Shown here piece by piece: positions 46,103-58,028 of a stretch of 64,000 nucleotides of DNA; position 1 is the stretch's first letter, and every line of letters starts with the position of its first letter. The translations under genes and the position numbers were made by a program. The notes under the pieces are model-generated. The model was not told the origin of the DNA, did no database searches, and was given only the letters and a program-made list of their open reading frames with translations. This DNA is from Timema cristinae (taxonomy: Eukaryota; Arthropoda; Insecta; Phasmatodea; Timematidae), in NCBI GenBank assembly GCA_039000515.1, contig JBCFYV010000841.1:1-64000 (forward strand). The letters are read 5' to 3'.

Positions 46103-46110
46103 TGAGAACA

Positions 46111-48480
46111 TTAAAAAGTATTCTTTAGGATTTACATTTGTAATAGTACAAACGCGTTCGCTCTCGCGTGTTTGAAAGTAGGACCAGAAAGAACAGCCCT
46201 TATAAGGAAGTCCAGAAACTTTCTTCTATAATATTATATTCCCAGCTCACAGAAAAAAAAAAGCTTCTAGAGAAAAAAAATTCTGAAGGATAAAAAAAAA
46301 CATGCCAGGAGCTACTAGAATGCAGATTCTAAGATATACGGATCTGGCTACTCCCTAGTTCCAGTGGTCAGACAGTGAAGCCAAATGGCGTTAATGTCGT
46401 TGGGGAGTAGCGTGCTCAATTTAAGTTTTGAAGAGAAATTTGAACCTCCAAGTTTACATTTTACTGTTAGACACTGGACAGTAATTATTATATCCCGAAT
46501 GTGATAAGTAGTGAATAAAAAAATAGCTCACAACACACAACAAATGATACTATACAAATTACAATTAATTAATAGCTCATCGATTTAAGATCATTTAAAT
46601 TTGATATACTGTATTATAAGTCACACAGTAATTATTTGTTTGGTAGTATTAGATCATATAACCATAGTTATAAATTATTATTTAAAACATGTATTGGTGT
46701 ATGAAGGGACCAAGGCATTAATCAGTCCTACCATATAGCTCATAACATCTGATTTAATCTATCCTGATAAGTTGCATGTAGGGCAATTTGTCAGAATACG
46801 AAAATTAGTCTTTCCCTCAATAAAGGGATAAGATGGACTGCAAGAATTAAATAAGCAAACGTGAAGAGTGAATGAGAAGTGTGATTTTTGAGTGAATTTA
46901 AAAAATATTAATATACACTCGAAAGTGTGAGTGGTGTTAATTAGCTATCTTAAAGGTTACATTCTTGCAGAAGGCTCAATGTCGAGGCAAATCTAAATCA
47001 CTCGCCTTTAACTCTTACTCGTTTCGTTCTTGCACACAGCCTATACAGATTTAATGTCATTTTATTATTCCAAAAATGAGATTTAAACGTAGTAATTTGA
47101 TACTTCCATATTTATAATGGTCCCAGGAATGTTTCCCTACTTCAAGTAGATTTTTTCAAATACTCTATTTAAATTTAGCGCCAAGACAATTATTTATAAT
47201 ATCTATCATCCCAAAATATGATTTAATTACATTACTGTTGTAATATTACTTGAAGCAACATATTGATTGTTACCACCAAGCTGTAGTACAGTCATATTAA
47301 GAGAGTCTGGATGTCATGATGTGAGCAGTTTCAGTCCTCTATGAATAATTTAATAGTTTTGTGGCAAGTGCCATTAAAATAAACTAAACATATAGTGTTA
47401 CTTTTTTTATATGATGTTGTCAAATAATTTCGAAAGCAAAAATTATAATTTTAGTTTATATCGATTCTCTATATCTTAGTGAGTGTACTGATACAAAAAT
47501 CTACCAATTTTTTTTATTAAATAACAAAAATAAGTGCAATATTTATGAGTAAGATTTCTAAGCATCGTCCTCAAATTAATTTACCTTTCAAACGTTTCAT
47601 CTGCAAATTAATTTCCTTCGTCTGGATTTCTATTCTAGTGAGATGTCTGAATATTACAAAATAAAATTATAATAAAAAGGCCTAGATGGGATTATAAAAT
47701 CATTTGATTTGCTGTTTACTTTCAAGTATAAATGGTAATAGAAATGTATTAATGATGTTCTGTTTTAAGAAAATACAGTGTTTTACTTGTATCTGTTCTA
47801 GAGCACCATCCACAATTTAAAAATAAACCATTTTACTTTGGTGTACAAATAATATCTAAAGTAAAAGCAGTAGAAAAATCACTGTTATAAATTTTAAATA
47901 AACATACAAGTAGCCAATGACATAGGAGTGGTGGTAACTGATATTTAGCAGAAGCTATTTTTTTTATTACAAACAATGATCAACAAAGGAGATAATTAAG
48001 AAAAAAACTAATCTCATATTATAAAAAGCAATCGCACACGGTCTTAAAACAATCTAGAAACTTGAATTTATTTTTATTTTAGACATGTGAAGTCATTGTG
48101 CATAAATAAAATATTATAAATCTAAAGAGCTGTTGTTATAAAACTTCGCAACTATTTGCAACGATCACAACGCTTTCCATATAGTGGCAAATAGTGCAAC
48201 TAAAAAGCTTCAAATTCTGATCAACTTTTATATAGGGTCTTGAGTAGACTGTCATAGGGGTGATACAGTCAAAAGGCAAATAAAAAACAAAAGATTCAAA
48301 ATAAAAGAAGTTAAAATACCAAACTAAAAGATGCTACACGCAGGAGCCCTTGGGATAGTGTAAACATAGGAGATAGAAAAATACACTCCAAACATGAACA
48401 TAAAGATTTAAATTAGGAGAAAGGTTAATATTTAAAATAGGATAGTTATAATAAATTATGTAAAGTGGTGCTAAACTTAT
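46111..48480. other. AT-rich DNA, no recognised feature
   Basis: No gene, RNA or repeat was recognised beyond short A-rich runs. Confidence 0.4.
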
Positions 48481-48556
48481 CTTAATGTTATAATTGTTGA
48501 TCAGTTGGCTGGACTGTTGCGGACTTATACACCTGGGTTTTATTGTGGCTTCACAC

Positions 48557-49174
48557 TAGTGAGGGGTCGCTCGTGAGCGAGTCATTCAAATTGAACGACT
48601 CTTGAACGAGAACTGTGAACGAATGACTCTCGCATAGCGAACAAGTCATTTACGCCGCCATTACTCACGACTTTATCGCTCTCGTTCATTCACTCTGGAA
48701 AGAGTCAGGAGTGTTTGTCATTCACGAGTCACGACTCTTCCGTCGTTCTTCGTTCGCTACTAAGAAAAAATCAACTATAAACGCTTACTATCGTTACTAG
48801 ATAGCAGTACTGCCTACAATATTAAACTATTTTTCTTAAAATCAATAGACATAATTCTGTGAATTAGACACTAAAGGTTATATGCTAAGGTTAATTATTA
48901 TAAGTAATATAAGTAAATAAAATTAAAGAATCAAACACAATAGGATTCGGATAAATTACACATGAAACTTAATTCGTTCATTAAGTTGAAAGGAAAGGGA
49001 CAGATTTGCACGCTCGGAACGGAAATTGTGAGAACTAGTTAGCACTCGCTCATCAAGTTATAGTGAAGGGGTGAAGGGATTGGGAGGGAGCCAGCCATGC
49101 AGTGAACAACTCTTTTGAGTGAGCAAGCTTATGTGAGCTAACTCGCGTCAACGAGCTGGTTCGACCCATCACTA
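48557..49174. mobile_element. hAT-type MITE, 618 bp, perfect 8-bp target duplication
   Basis: Flanked by identical CTTCACAC at 48549-48556 and 49175-49182. The ends are inverted: the left reads TAGTGAGGGGTCGCTCGTGA and the right, inverted, TAGTGATGGGTCGAACCAGC, a pattern usual for hAT ends. The subterminal DNA is full of short repeated words such as GAGCGAGTC and GAACGA, and there is no coding capacity. The uninterrupted target is preserved in the paralogous segment near 50683-50690. Confidence 0.92.
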
Positions 49175-49860
49175 CTTCACACCTTTGTTGAAAAATGTGA
49201 GCAGTGCTAAAATTTGGTCATCTGACAGCTCTAATCCAATCACAAGATATCCGCTTGGCCAGAATAGTCCACACTACTCAAATAGAGATAATTTCAAATT
49301 TCCAGCGCTTCTACAGAAAACAGACTAAGAAGATACAATACGCGCATGCGCAAACTTTCAATCATGCGTTTTTTTAATAAACACAACACATTCTCACAAT
49401 GGCGTATCTCAAAGTGATAATGTAAAACTACAGTATATTGGAAGGCATAATTTTTATCGATAAAAAATCAAACCCGGGCAGTAAGTAAACATCTCATTTT
49501 ATATTAAATACAACAACTTGCATTGATTGTAATATTTTCATTCTTATGTTTAACGTTTCAATCCATCACGTGTAAACAGAGACTCCCAACTTTCCCCAAG
49601 TGTGTGAACAGCTGCACCACTAAGCGGTGCTGATTTACTTTACTGCTTTCAGCGTACGTGTCAGTTCACTTTGACCCATTGATCACTATAATACAACTGG
49701 ATTGACTTCTACGGATAAAATTTTCGATCGGTCGTCTGAGCACCATTGTGTAAGAGAGTAAGTAACCTTCGGGTATCTCCTTTTCTCTTACACATATAAA
49801 AGAAAATGTGGTATTTCAACATCGTTTGCTAATTTTCATGGATATATTTTTGTATTATTA
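49175..49860. repeat. Local duplication, copy A (with 48530-48556 left of the MITE)
   Basis: Aligns by eye along its length with 50683-51375. Shared stretches include GACAGCTCTAA-CCAATCACA, GAGATAATTTCAA, AACACAACACATTCTCAC, GTGTGTGAACAGCTGCACCA and a final CTTACA..ATATAT. It contains CCAATCA and a GCGCATGCGC site (near 49345), features of a promoter. No long reading frame is conserved between copies, so it is more likely regulatory or a repeat unit than coding. Confidence 0.85.
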
Positions 49861-50655
49861 GTTAAAGGAAATAAATGCTTTATTAAATGCTTGAAGAGCA
49901 TAACTAATTCCAAAACTTATGAGTTTTTTAAAGATAAAATTGTAATACTTCCTACAAACATATAACCTAAATGATAATTTAATTTAAAATTGTCATTCAA
50001 ACAAATGTAATTAAGTTTAAAGCTACCTCTTTAATTCTATCTATTGAGTTTTAAATATAATATTTTTTCTTAAAACATTATATAAGCTAATAACATAATT
50101 TAAATATAGTTTAGTCTTGGCAAAATGTAAACAACAAGGGAATTAGCTGCATATTTTAATATATCGAATATTTTATTCTTATTTCTACAACATTACATCT
50201 AAAACTGAATTGTTGTTTGGGGCTTGTATGTTATTATAGTGGTTTTATTTTGAACTATGTTTACTGTGTTGTTTTGGGGCCAAGAAATTTTGTTTGGCGT
50301 CTATTGTGTGCTTTTTTATTTTTCGCGGTACGTATTTCAGGTCGTAGGCAGGGGAGTCTGGTCCCGTAATTTTATCTTGGTGTGTGGTTATGTGATGCAA
50401 AATTATACAGATCACTTCCTACCAAACAATTGCATAACCTTTAATGTAAATGTGTCTTCAGTCATGTGAAATAATAAACTCTACTATTTGTTTTAAATAT
50501 ACATTTATTCTGCAAACACATGTTATTGCACAAGGACATCAAAATATACGGGTAAAACTGTCCGCTCACTAGAAAGCAGACGACAAATTTAGCGTCACAT
50601 TTTGGCCCGTTGTATTGGGCGTTGTGGGTAGGTATGTCCATTCAGTGTAGTATAG
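49861..50655. other. AT-rich DNA between the two duplicated segments
   Basis: A 70-codon plus frame (50257-50469) has no recognised domain. Nothing else was seen. Confidence 0.35.
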
Positions 50656-50659
50656 AAAT

Positions 50660-51380
50660 CACTGATTTTACAATTACTGTGGATTCACACGCTTGCTGTA
50701 AAACGAAAACAGTTCTGATAGTTAGTCACGTGACAGCTCTAAGCCAATCACAGGAAGTCCACGTGTCCAGCGTAGCCCACACTGCTCGACTAGAGATAAT
50801 TTCAACTTTTATAGCGCTTATACATAAAACACGTTAAGAAGACCCAATCAGCGCATATGAAAACTTTTAAACATGCGTTGTTTATAAACACAACACATTC
50901 TCACGATGGTATATCTCCAAAGAAATTATTTAAAAACGATAGTTTACTAGAAGCCATGAGTTTTATCGATGACAAAATCAAACCCAGGCAATTAAGTAAA
51001 ACATCTCATTGTATCTTAAATACAGTTATTTGCACTGCTTATTATTTTAGATTTTTAATTTTTGACGTTTCAATGTAACATGGGGTAAAGAGAGATTCTC
51101 AGCCTTCCACTAGTGTGTGAACAGCTGCACCACTAAGAGATGCGGGTTTACCGTACATCTTTAAAATCTCAGAGTACGTGTGAATAAACCTTTAATCTCA
51201 ATACCATAACAATGTATCTTTACGATACAAATAGATGGACCTGATACTGAAATTTTTGAACTGTTGACTTCCCACGATTGTTTAGGAGGGATACATTTTT
51301 GGGTATCACTTTCTCTCTTTCTTACATTCAAGGCAATTTGAGAATTTGAAATCGTTTTTTAATTTTTATGAATATATGAT
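50660..51380. repeat. Local duplication, copy B (empty MITE site)
   Basis: Paralogue of copy A. Its left part reads ACTGTGGATTCACACGCTTG where copy A reads ATTGTGGCTTCACAC, then the MITE, then CTTCACACCTTTG. It keeps the CCAATCA motif but not the GCGCATGCGC site (CAGCGCATATG instead). Small frames differ from copy A. Distance between copies is about 1.5 kb without the MITE. The pair could be LTRs of a short element, but no primer site or TG..CA ends were confirmed. Confidence 0.85.
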
Positions 51381-52031
51381 ATACACATAGCGAGGTGTCA
51401 GGTAAGGCAGTACAAGCTCAATTAGCCCAAAAGGTTTTGAAAAAGGTAAGAAAACATACCTTTACATAAAACAGATATAAAATTGAAATTTTAATTATCA
51501 TTTTAAAGCATATTAATATGATTGCATGCACGTGAAGTCAATGTGTCATTTAATTTTGTCAAGATAAGTTGATATATGTCCACCTAACGCACTCGGAGAA
51601 TCTGGCTTGCAGGGTCTAGAAGGGTATTGAATATGCAATTGTTTAACACAGGCACTGAAGGCAATCAGTAAGCATTACTCGTGTGTGTGTGTGCTATATA
51701 TTATGAGCATATATAATGTGTTCAAAGGTTTATTTGAATGTAGGTTAGTTTCGTGATTTTGAATTGAATTTTATAATTTTATTGAGTTATCTTTAAATTG
51801 CATACTACCATAAAAATGAGTAAGGATTTAGAATTATTCTATGTACCGTAGAAAGAAATGGGAGATGCTGTAGACATCAACAATAACTCTTTCGGATCAG
51901 GTGACATTTTTTAAACAATTCCATGGAAGCTTTCTCTTTTGAATGGAAAGTGCATATATAAAGTAAAATCACACGATCAAAATGACATGTATCACAGAAG
52001 GTATAGCAACAAATAAATATATATTTTTCTA

Positions 52032-52079
<48 letters not shown>

Positions 52080-52990
52080 GGTGATGGAAGTTGCACTAGT
52101 AGTCGTTGTTCAGAACAGTATTATTTAACTAAATAAAAATCATATTTTCAACATCGTTAACTGTGCTCCTTCGGTGAATGTTCATTACTTACCTCACCCA
52201 AAAACTAGCATCACATTTTGCCACTGGATACCCATCAATGTATGAAATAGCTAAAACATATAAATAAGTTAATAAAAGCTATAATTAGCTTAATGTTGTT
52301 CGAAACTCGTGAATTGATTACTTAAATAAGTTAACGAAGGCTTTCCAGAACGTGAGTTTTACCTAAATCAGGGTGTAGTAAGACTTCCTAAAGCCATTTG
52401 GACTCATTTTATATTAAAAAATAATGATTTTCGAAATTAGTTATGCTGTACAAACATTTTTTTAAACATTTATTTAATTTAACTTAACATACCTACAATA
52501 GTATCCTACATCTCCAATATATATACAAATTAAATATGTCAAAATGCTCTATGTTATGTGTGTCGGGATAATTGGAGGTGTTTTTCTCTCTTACCCAATG
52601 GGGTGCAGATGACATCCTGATACTACACTAAAACTTATGAAGACTTATCTTCGAAATCGCATGGGACAAGAATGACAGGGTTAGGCTTACCACACATTAG
52701 ACACAGCACATGCGCAGTATATGATTAACTCTGTCACACCTCAGTCTTGTTGTTCTAGTAGTACAGTTTTCCTGTATCCTCTGCGCCTCCATCACGTAGT
52801 TTCTTCAACAAAATGAAATATTGCTATTGAACATCTTATCCAGTTAGTTCAAGATAATTCAGTATTGTATGATATAAGCAATCCAAATTACATGAGGACG
52901 AAGCTGAAAGATTACCGATGTGAAAATATTGCTACCGAAATGAATTACTTTAAAATAAAGTGTTTCTTATCATGCCCATTATCAACTCTT
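51381..52990. repeat. AT-rich DNA with (ATT)n microsatellite
   Basis: An (ATT)n run of about 16 repeats lies at 52030-52079. No gene was recognised in the rest. Confidence 0.6.
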
Positions 52991-53002
52991 TTTTTTTACG
53001 GA

Positions 53003-53430
53003 TAGAACTAGCTCAAGATAGGGATAAGGTGTAGTGAGGTGGACTGGATAGAGATAGCTCAGGTTGGGATAGGGTGTAGTGAGGTGGACTGTATTGAGAT
53101 AGCTCAAGATAGGGATAGGGTGTTGTAAGGTGGGCTAGATAGAGAGAGCTCAAGATAGGGATAGGGTGTAGTGAGGTGGACTGGATAGAGATAGCTCAAG
53201 ATAGGGATAGGGTGTAATGAGGTGGACTGGATAGAGATAGCTCAGGTTGGGATAGGGTGTAGTGAGGTGGACTGTATTGAGATAGCTCAAGATAGGGATA
53301 GGGTGTTGTGAGGTGGGCTAGATAGAGAGAGCTCAAGATAGGGATAGGGTGTAGTGAGGTGGACTGGATAGAGATAGCTCAAGATAGGGATAGGGTGTAA
53401 TGAGGTGGACTGGATAGAGATAGCTCAAAA
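53003..53430. repeat. Minisatellite, about 46-bp units, 183-bp higher-order period
   Basis: Units GGATAGAGATAGCTCAAGAT and AGGGATAGGGTGTAGTGAGG-TGGACT recur about nine times. A set of four variants, including one with CAGGTTGGGAT and one with GTGGGCTAGATAGAGAGAG, repeats after 183 bp (53061 and 53244). A small related copy with similar right flank is at 11822-11945. Confidence 0.92.
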
Positions 53431-53789
53431 TAGGGATAGATGGCGTACTTTTGCAGGCGTGGCAATGGACTTTCTAGTCGTGTCAAAATACTATACAGCT
53501 TAGGAAATAATATTTAGAAGAGATTAAAATGCCCTGTTTTTAATTTGATTGAGAGAGAGAATTAATCATTTTGATGTGTGCGTAAGTATACATGGTGAGA
53601 TCCTACCTGCTGCTGAAGATTCGGTGAAGCAGTAACCCAAGTAGGCCTACCTGGGGTTGTGATTGCATGATCCCGCATTTTAACAGGGATGATGCAGGCA
53701 GAGTAATGAATGGGTTAGCCAACTCACAAAGGGTATGGTTATGTACGACCTTCCCCTCGTCTCCGCCAATCAATACGCAGCTTTATCGG

Positions 53790-54415
53790 CTATTTGGAGG
53801 AAGCGCGAGATTCCCTTTATGTCATGTAAGCATACTGGAAACTGTACACACTGATCTAACTGAGAATTCTGTCAAGTACAGGACCCCATTAACGTGCATC
53901 ATGTGGCAAATGGAGAAAACCATGTGTACCCGCACAATAGTATAGTGTTTCAACGGCGAGGAATACACGTGCCATTATGTCATCGTGAACCCTTCGTTAA
54001 GAGTCATCAAGAACAACGTGAAACAGTTGTTTTATCCTAAGATCCCCGATGATAAACGGATCGCCATCGACAAGCTTGGCTATGGGTGCTTGAACAAGAT
54101 CTTTCTTGAACAAAAAAAAAAAAATTATGGGTGTCTAGACACAGTACCGTGAGACTTGACTGGTATATGGATCAGCTGGAAAGGAGGTCTGACTTGTCAA
54201 AAAAGATTACCCATATCGAACCTGTGGCCGGGAGTAATCATGTGCTGTACGCATGTATAGGAGGCCCTGAGTCGGCCTTTATGGAAACATTATCAGAAGA
54301 ATACGTGGCGGAGAAAGTAACGAACACCATTAAAAAGTTTATTGACAACCATTGCCTGCCATAACGCAGCGCCATCAAGAGGTTGACATCCACAGTAATT
54401 TAACATTTTTCAGAA
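53790..54415 (+). pseudogene. Flavin amine oxidase (polyamine oxidase-like) relic
   Basis: The plus-strand text matches the C-terminal half of spermine/N1-acetylpolyamine oxidases. First comes TENSVKYRTPLTCIMW (about 53850-53900). After an in-frame TAG at 53943, CFNGEEYTCHYVIVNPSLRVI leads to FYPKIPDDKRIAIDKLGYG and NKIFLE (to about 54105). An A-run follows where the family has a Phe/Trp segment. In another frame come KITHIEPVAGSNHVLYACI, GGPESAFMETLSEEYVAEKV and a stop at 54362-54364, after which SAIKRLTS remains readable. The flavin-binding N-terminal part is absent. At least one stop and one frameshift make it nonfunctional. Continuous coding text without introns suggests a processed copy, but a decayed exon is possible. 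Confidence 0.75.
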
Positions 54416-54539
54416 AATTACGAGTTCACAAATTACAGATGTTGTATGTCTTTAAGCTAAAACAAATAAATAGGTCACAGATTTAGAAATTGGTTTAATT
54501 AATTTAGAAATAATGCTATGCGAAGTTAGCGGCACCCAA

Positions 54540-54745
54540 CTTGTTTGAATATTTTTACGAACAATATTCCGGTGTTACGGCACACATTATGGGAATGTAA
54601 TATATTTTTGGCACAAATTAAGCACCACATATTTGTATAAGTTTAAGAATTTAGCAGATCTCAAAGCTTAAATGTGTTTGAACGAAAATTATGGCAGAAC
54701 ATAATTTGAGAATTGTGGCACAAACTTACCACATGACATTGCTGT
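54540..54745. repeat. GGCACAAATT repeat, cluster 1
   Basis: Degenerate units with phrases TTACGGCACACATTATGGGA, TTTGGCACAAATTAAGCA and GTGGCACAAACTTACCA at roughly 100-bp spacing. Related to 55265-55470. Confidence 0.5.
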
Positions 54746-55264
54746 ATTCACATTTGCAATGTATACACAGTGATCCATACCGATGGTAGAGAAATGCATT
54801 TTTTTAAACATATCTTTAAGTATACTAATGGTAAAAATAATACTTAATTGTTAACTATATTATCTAGGAATTCAGTACCACAAATTAGTTTTCAACTAGT
54901 CTTCAGTGTATACAATTATCAATTCTATTTCTAATAAATAAAATGGGATGCAATTTATAAATAGTTTAAAAACTTTGTAATAAAAAATGAACATTAGTTA
55001 TTCAAAATAATGAGTATATTTTAAAAATTATTTCATCATTACATTGACCAGCTATATTAAAGTTATTAGATTATTTATGTTCATCTATGGTCATAAATAT
55101 GTAGCACTCATAATTATATCTGTCCGAGCTTTGATGCAACCTCGAATAATAATTCTCGTGGACCCAAGTTGTGTATCACTATGACATTACAGGGAGTCCA
55201 GGTGGGATAAACTAGGTCCGGCCTTGAATTAAGGGCTGGTCAGTACAACTTGATGTTAACACAG
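54746..55264. other. AT-rich DNA, no recognised feature
   Basis: Separates the two GGCACAAATT clusters. Nothing was recognised. Confidence 0.35.
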
Positions 55265-55470
55265 CTTATCGTCTAAGGTGTTTTCATGGAAACTATGGCA
55301 GCACAACCTATGAGAGTAAGATATTCCTGTGGCACAAATTCAGCATTAAATGTTGGTAAAGGTTTTGGAATTTTTGCATGAAAGCTACCGTGGCACAAAT
55401 TATGGGGATAGGTTATTCTTGTGGCACAAATCCAGCACTAAATATTGGCATAGGTTTCATAGTTTGAGCC
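55265..55470. repeat. GGCACAAATT repeat, cluster 2
   Basis: TATTCCTGTGGCACAAATTC-AGCATTAAATGTTGG recurs as TATTCTTGTGGCACAAATCC-AGCACTAAATATTGG about 105 bp later. It is a two-unit tandem repeat related to the cluster near 54540-54745. Confidence 0.65.
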
Positions 55471-55624
55471 GTTAGTGGTGCTGGCAAGTAATCTTGCGCG
55501 AGATTCCGTCAGACAGTACTGTCACAAATGTCTGAACACATCATCCGCCATTTCTACAAGGTCTTATGGAATATCCAAACCATTTCAATATTTTCTGTAA
55601 GATGATCGTGAATTGTCTTTCTCT

Positions 55625-55936
55625 ATGTTGTCCACCGTCAAAAAGTGGAGTGGGAGTGATAGTGAAGTAAAATTGTTAATTGCTCTTTATGAGGAAAATA
55701 AATTTTGTGGAATGTGTGAAGATTATAATACAGAGATCGGTTAGAAAACAAATGCCTTACAAGCCATAGCAAACGAGTTTTCCACCAACCCAGTGGAAAT
55801 GTCTAGAAACCTGCACTGTCAATTTAGCAAAAAATTGAAGAAAAATATTTTTTTTAAAGTGCTAGTGGATTCACTCCTTAACCCAGCATTGCCTTTCCTG
55901 CCATTTATTTCACCTAATAGAATAGTTTTGGTTTAG
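55625..55936 (+). pseudogene. MADF (Myb/SANT-like) domain relic
   Basis: From an ATG at 55625 the frame reads VKKWSGSDSEVKLLIALYEE, CEDYNTEIG, then TAG, then in the same frame KTNALQAIANEFSTNPVEMS and NLHCQFSKKLKK. This is the pattern of a MADF DNA-binding domain: an initial Trp, LI-LY-E, a DY, A-L-IA, then the L-x-QF-x(2)-LKK helix. The stop after codon 43 breaks it. Such domains occur in insect transcription factors and in the accessory protein of Harbinger-type transposons; the context does not decide. The part after LKK (to the TAG at 55934) is not recognised. Confidence 0.65.
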
Positions 55937-55939
55937 GAT

Positions 55940-57690
55940 GAATAATGCAGCAGCATATTTGACACGTCTGTTGGGAGGCATTAATTTATTGATGTTAGTG
56001 TAAACAGACCTGGACAGAACTCACGCGAGAACTGTCCCCACTCACTTGCTAGTGTTAATGGGAACAAAATATTTTATTTGAATATAATTGTCTTTGAGGT
56101 TATTCGACAAAAAATATTGTCGTGAAGAATATTTAGGGCATTGCATTTTGGCAGGGGATTTTTAAAATGGCTGAAGGCCTAAAGGGACCATGGGGGAACA
56201 GACAAGGGAAGAGGGCTTTGGTTGCCAGGTCTTATCTTGTTTGTAAATAACATCACCTTCAAGGGCGCCAGCAAGGGAGGGCTTGGGGGTGCAATAGCCC
56301 CCTTTAGATTCTGAGGTTGTATAACTTTTGAAAGAAATGAACATTTTTCTTATGCTATATCTTATTTTCAGGAGACTAGGATTGCCTTAAAAAGCCTATT
56401 AAACATTTCGGGGGTGTGGAGCAGACAGAGCTTAAACCGAGGGCTACGCCCGGGACGTGGCGGGGAAAGAAACCTTCCTGAGCGACAAACCGTCACGTGC
56501 ACTGATTAAACACCACCTTATTAACACACGTCCTATAATTATCCCTTCCTACAGAAAATGATCTATAGTTTTTTCATACTCTAATATTATCCTTCCCGAA
56601 TGAAAAACTATCTATATGTTCACGATGTTTACAACGCCGGGGAGCGAGTGGGTTCCCTTGGTCGTCACTTGTTATTGGGGAACAAGGATGTTTACAGCAA
56701 CTCATCACAATACTAGCTCGATAAGGTGTGCTATCAGCGACCTCCTACTACTACCATCTATCAATTTGTCAGTTAAGGACCTTCAATTTTGACCCTTTGG
56801 GGAGTGAATCATGGTTCAACCGGAAGTTGGGGCTTTAGTTTGAATCCTGGTTGGGTTTGCTTTAGGTTATTTTCCCATGAAAGTGCTTTTTCCCTATATT
56901 TAAGCCAAAGCGAGTTCACTAATTTGTTTCTAATTACCTGTTTATGTTCCATGATCAAGTTCGTTTAAAAGCTTTGTTGCAGATATATGAATATACGAAT
57001 GTAGTGTGTATTTATGCTAACATTACTATAGAATCATAAAAGTGGTCTATTGGTCAGCGCTCTTGCAGATCGAGAGGATCCAGGATCCATCCCCTGCGAT
57101 TCCAGATTTTTCTGAGAAGCAGTCGGTCTGGAACAATATCCACTAAGCCATGTAATTTGGCTTATTGCTTCATTGTATGGTGTTACACACTCCCACAATC
57201 ACTTTTGAAAACAGCTAAACTTTAATATTGATTTAAAATATCAATAACATATTATAAAATATGCAAGCAAAGTAGCTAAATATATTTATAATTAAATGAT
57301 TATTTAAAAGAATCACAAATTCCCCTAGTCTGCTACCAGCATAATTGACCAAGAGGCTTAAGGCGGCAAGCACAAGATAAACTGGGTTGATGACGTAGAA
57401 AAGGCGAGGTTTGAATCTCGAATTTGTGCAATGGATATGAATATCCATATGTCATTCATTCGAGCAGGTTTTCGCCTCCCTCACACTAATGAGGACGAAC
57501 GTCCCTAAAATTTATTTTTCCTAACTTTAGCCATTAGAAGAAAAAAAATGTTATTTCATTAGGTTACCCTTGCGAATATAGTCTTACCGTAGTATGAAGA
57601 CATGATTGATCTTACCTCGCCAGATGATGTAATTTATTGGTCTAGTACGGCATCTTCAGTCTTTTGATGTGAATTCTGTGGAATCTTCCG
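55940..57690. other. Mixed DNA with tRNA-like SINE heads
   Basis: Three tRNA-like pieces are visible. AAGTTGGGGCTTTAGTTTGAATCCTGG lies at about 56825-56850, GGTCTATTGGTCAGCGCTCT with GGATCCATCCC at about 57044-57095 and GAGGCTTAAGGCGGCAAG with GAGGTTTGAATCTCG at about 57352-57421 (plus). The last has both A- and B-box-like segments at suitable spacing. None has a confirmed body or target duplication. No gene was recognised. Confidence 0.4.
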
Positions 57691-57805
57691 GGGCCATACT
57701 ACATAAACGTCCCTCTGTGTTTCTCGACCGGGCTTGGGACCGGCTTTGGCCACATTATTTGCGTTTCATGTCGTATCACCAATTGATTCAACAAGAAACT
57801 ATAGT

Positions 57806-58028
57806 TCAATCCTCGGTACCGGCAAAGATTTATCTGATTGCCAAACCCTTCCTTCACCTCTGACAAGACATCTTGTGAATGTGGGGAATGCCAGGCCTCC
57901 ACCGTGGTTCGGATTCCACGTTAAACTGTAGGTCCTCCATTTCATCTCACAATCACCCTACCATTACACATTAGCGTAAGTGCGTATAACCCGAATGGGT
58001 AGTAAGACGCGGTGCTAATAATAATAAT
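57806..58028 (+). mobile_element. SINE family 2, 5'-truncated, 13-bp target duplication
   Basis: Perfect direct repeats AAGAAACTATAGT at 57793-57805 and 58029-58041. The insert begins TCAATCCTCGGTACCGG inside the B-box region, so the A box is lost, continues with the family 2 body (GATTGCCAAACCCTTCCTTC), and ends with the shared tail ATAACCCGAATGGGTAGTAA plus (AAT)n. It matches the complete copy at 21906-22204 with a short extra segment after the CAGGCCTCCACCG phrase. Confidence 0.93.

Noticed and set aside
49380..49430. Short conserved ATG in both duplicated segments (AACACATTCTCAC then ATGG)
   Set aside because: Copy A reaches a stop after seven codons and copy B reads a different peptide, so no shared coding exon is supported.
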